64,000 nt of DNA from Streptomyces sp. NBC_00162 (GTDB lineage: Bacteria > Actinomycetota > Actinomycetes > Streptomycetales > Streptomycetaceae): the NCBI RefSeq assembly GCF_024611995.1, contig NZ_CP102509.1, forward strand, positions 5,022,001-5,086,000, written 5' to 3'. The translations under genes and the position numbers were made by a program. Below, piece after piece: positions 62,537-64,000 of this stretch; the first letter of the stretch is position 1; the number at the start of each line of letters is the position of its first letter. A model generated the notes under the pieces. That model had not been told where the DNA came from. It did not search any database and saw only the letters and a list, made by a program, of their open reading frames with translations.

Positions 62537-64000
62537 CGGACACCCCGCAGACCGGAACGCGGCCCGCCTCCGGTCCTCCGGCCGGGGCGGGCCCGGCCCG
62601 CGTGCCGGGCGCCCCCGCGGGCCCCGGGAGCGTGCCGGACCCGGCCGCCGTACCGTCCGCGCCGCCCGGCGGCCGGGCTCCCGTCCTGCCGGACCCCGGG
62701 TTCGTGGCGGGGGCGCTGCCCGGTGCCGCCGGGCATCCGGGCGGGGTGCTGGGACCGCGCAGCGTGCGGGTGGCGGCCCGCGGCGGCTCCGGCCGCCCGG
62801 CGTCCGCCCTCGCGGCCTCCGCCGGGACCGGCGCCCCGGCACCCGGATCCCCAGGCCGTAGCGGCCCGGCACCCGGACCGCCCGCCGCCCCGAGCGGGAA
62901 CGGGCCGGCGCCGCTCGGGCGGTTCCTGGCCAAGGCCGCCGCCGTCACCGCCGGGCTGACCGCGGCCGGTGCGGTGTTCGGACTGGTGCGGGACCAGACC
63001 ATCGCGCACCTCTTCGGGGCCGGGCACGACAGCGACGCCTTCCTGATCGCCTGGACCGTGCCCGAGATGGCCTCGACGCTGCTCATCGAGGACGCCATGG
63101 CGCTGCTGATGGTGCCCGCCTTCAGCCACGCCCTGGCCAGGCGGGCGGCCAGCCGGGCCGGGCTCACCCGCAAGGAGGCCCGCGCGCAGGACCCAGTACG
63201 GCTGCTCGTGGGGGCGACCCTGCCGCGCCTCGCCGTGTTCCTGGCCGCGGTGGCCTCCGTGCTCGTCGTGGCCGCGCCGCTGGTCGTCGCCGTGCTCGCG
63301 CCCGGCCTGCCCGACCCGGAACTCGCCGTCCAGTGCACCCGGATGACGGCGCTGACCGTCATCTCCTTCGGCATCGCCGGGTACTTCAGCGCGGCACTGA
63401 GGGCGCACCGGTCCTTCGTGCCGCCCGCCGCGATCTACGTCTCGTACAACGTCGGCATCATCGGCACCATGGTCGCGCTGCACGCCCTGTGGGGGGTGCG
63501 GGCCGCCGCCGCCGGGGTCGCCGCCGGCGGACTGCTGATGGTCCTCGTCCAACTGCCGGCCTTCATCCGGAACGTGGGCTTCGGCCCGCACCGGGCCAAG
63601 GGGGCCCCGCGCAGCCAGCGCGACCGCGACCGCCCCACCCTCATCGCCTTCGGCGTGATCGCCCCCGTGATCTTCTTCGCCGTCTTCCGGCAGTCACAGG
63701 TGCTCGTCGAGCGGTTCCTCGCCGCCTCCCTGCCGCCCGGGGCGATCTCGCACCTCAACTACGCGCAGAAGGTCGCGCAGATGCCGATGGTGCTCTCCCT
63801 GATGATCTGCACCGTCACCTTCCCCGTCGTCGCCCAGGCGATGGCCGGCGGGGAACGCGAGAAGGCCCGGCGCCGGGTCGAGCAGGACCTCGCCCTCGCC
63901 TGCCTCGCCGTCCTGATGGGCACCGCACTCGTCATCGGCTACGCGCCCCAGATCATCCAGGTCCTCTTCGAACGCGGCGCGTTCACCCACCGGGACACCC
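62533..64000 (+). CDS. MurJ/MviN-like lipid-linked oligosaccharide flippase, 3' end cut by window
   Basis: The GTG at 62533 overlaps the previous stop (GTGA). Residues 1-about 132 are a Pro/Gly/Ala-rich disordered tail. The MATE/MOP-type flippase then begins: FLAKAAAVTAGLTAAGAVFG, LVRDQTIAHLFGAGHDSDAF and LIAWTVPEMASTLLIEDAMA, continuing with FGIAGYFSAALRAHRSFVPP and MVLSLMICTVTFPVVAQAM, as in MurJ. In this operon it probably acts as the Wzx step, moving the lipid-linked repeat unit across the membrane. It is unlikely to be the essential MurJ, because that gene sits elsewhere in Streptomyces as I recall. Confidence 0.85.
   Translation, partial: MTDTPQTGTRPASGPPAGAGPARVPGAPAGPGSVPDPAAVPSAPPGGRAPVLPDPGFVAGALPGAAGHPGGVLGPRSVRVAARGGSGRPASALAASAGTGAPAPGSPGRSGPAPGPPAAPSGNGPAPLGRFLAKAAAVTAGLTAAGAVFGLVRDQTIAHLFGAGHDSDAFLIAWTVPEMASTLLIEDAMALLMVPAFSHALARRAASRAGLTRKEARAQDPVRLLVGATLPRLAVFLAAVASVLVVAAPLVVAVLAPGLPDPELAVQCTRMTALTVISFGIAGYFSAALRAHRSFVPPAAIYVSYNVGIIGTMVALHALWGVRAAAAGVAAGGLLMVLVQLPAFIRNVGFGPHRAKGAPRSQRDRDRPTLIAFGVIAPVIFFAVFRQSQVLVERFLAASLPPGAISHLNYAQKVAQMPMVLSLMICTVTFPVVAQAMAGGEREKARRRVEQDLALACLAVLMGTALVIGYAPQIIQVLFERGAFTHRDT

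Overview
This 64 kb window is chromosomal DNA of a Streptomyces species. The GC content is very high with strong third-position bias, GTG starts are common, and the gene set is typical of the genus: two rodlins, three chaplins including a long sortase-anchored one, the group 2 sigma factor HrdD, FbiC for coenzyme F420, XRE/DUF397 gene pairs and DUF6227. I see no prophage, insertion sequence, CRISPR array or PKS/NRPS cluster. Identifications rest on reading the sequence and recalled family knowledge; no database search was run.

Layout. 1-5.1 kb (mostly minus strand): an ECF41 sigma factor coupled to its carboxymuconolactone-decarboxylase-like partner, an unknown 584-aa protein, the DNA glycosylase AlkC and a lipoprotein. 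5.3-13.7 kb: an APC permease, small redox and regulatory genes (HxlR facing an NAD(P)-binding protein and an interrupted F420-type nitroreductase gene), and an XRE-DUF397 pair facing an ATPase of the anti-sigma type. 13.7-19.6 kb: an F420-type LLM oxidoreductase, a large TIR-membrane-beta-propeller protein facing an unknown 205-aa partner, and an ADP-ribosylglycohydrolase homologue that has lost metal-site aspartates. 19.7-30.8 kb: a secreted phosphatase, fbiC, an SDR, a serine hydrolase, an aminotransferase, another XRE/DUF397 set and a GPP34 protein. 31-38.9 kb: a D,D-carboxypeptidase with a long repeat-bearing cytoplasmic tail, a membrane protein, a lipobox sortase, an orphan histidine kinase and a nitroreductase-hemerythrin fusion.

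39-52.6 kb: tRNA-Arg(CCU), a molybdate-type regulator, an M6 protease, TetR plus MFS behind two operators, an aromatic ring-opening dioxygenase behind a 34-bp palindrome, Uma2 and GNAT proteins, hrdD behind a consensus-like SigR promoter, WYL plus MFS, a 5'-truncated fruK remnant, DUF6227 and VKOR. 52.6-57 kb is an aerial-surface locus (rodlins, chaplins and a low-complexity secreted protein), several of its genes preceded by BldN-like promoters. 57.3-64 kb is a translationally coupled Wzx/Wzy-type polysaccharide operon (DUF3344, GT4, priming glycosyl-1-phosphate transferase, O-antigen-ligase-like polymerase, MurJ-like flippase) that runs off the end.

Themes. F420 biology recurs (fbiC, LLM oxidoreductase, two deazaflavin-nitroreductase homologues). 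Several regulators sit beside visible inverted-repeat operators. The most system-like unknowns are the TIR/propeller pair (14.7-18.2 kb), the PEIKLP/DPA secreted protein inside the rodlin-chaplin locus, and the DUF3344-led polysaccharide operon next to it.
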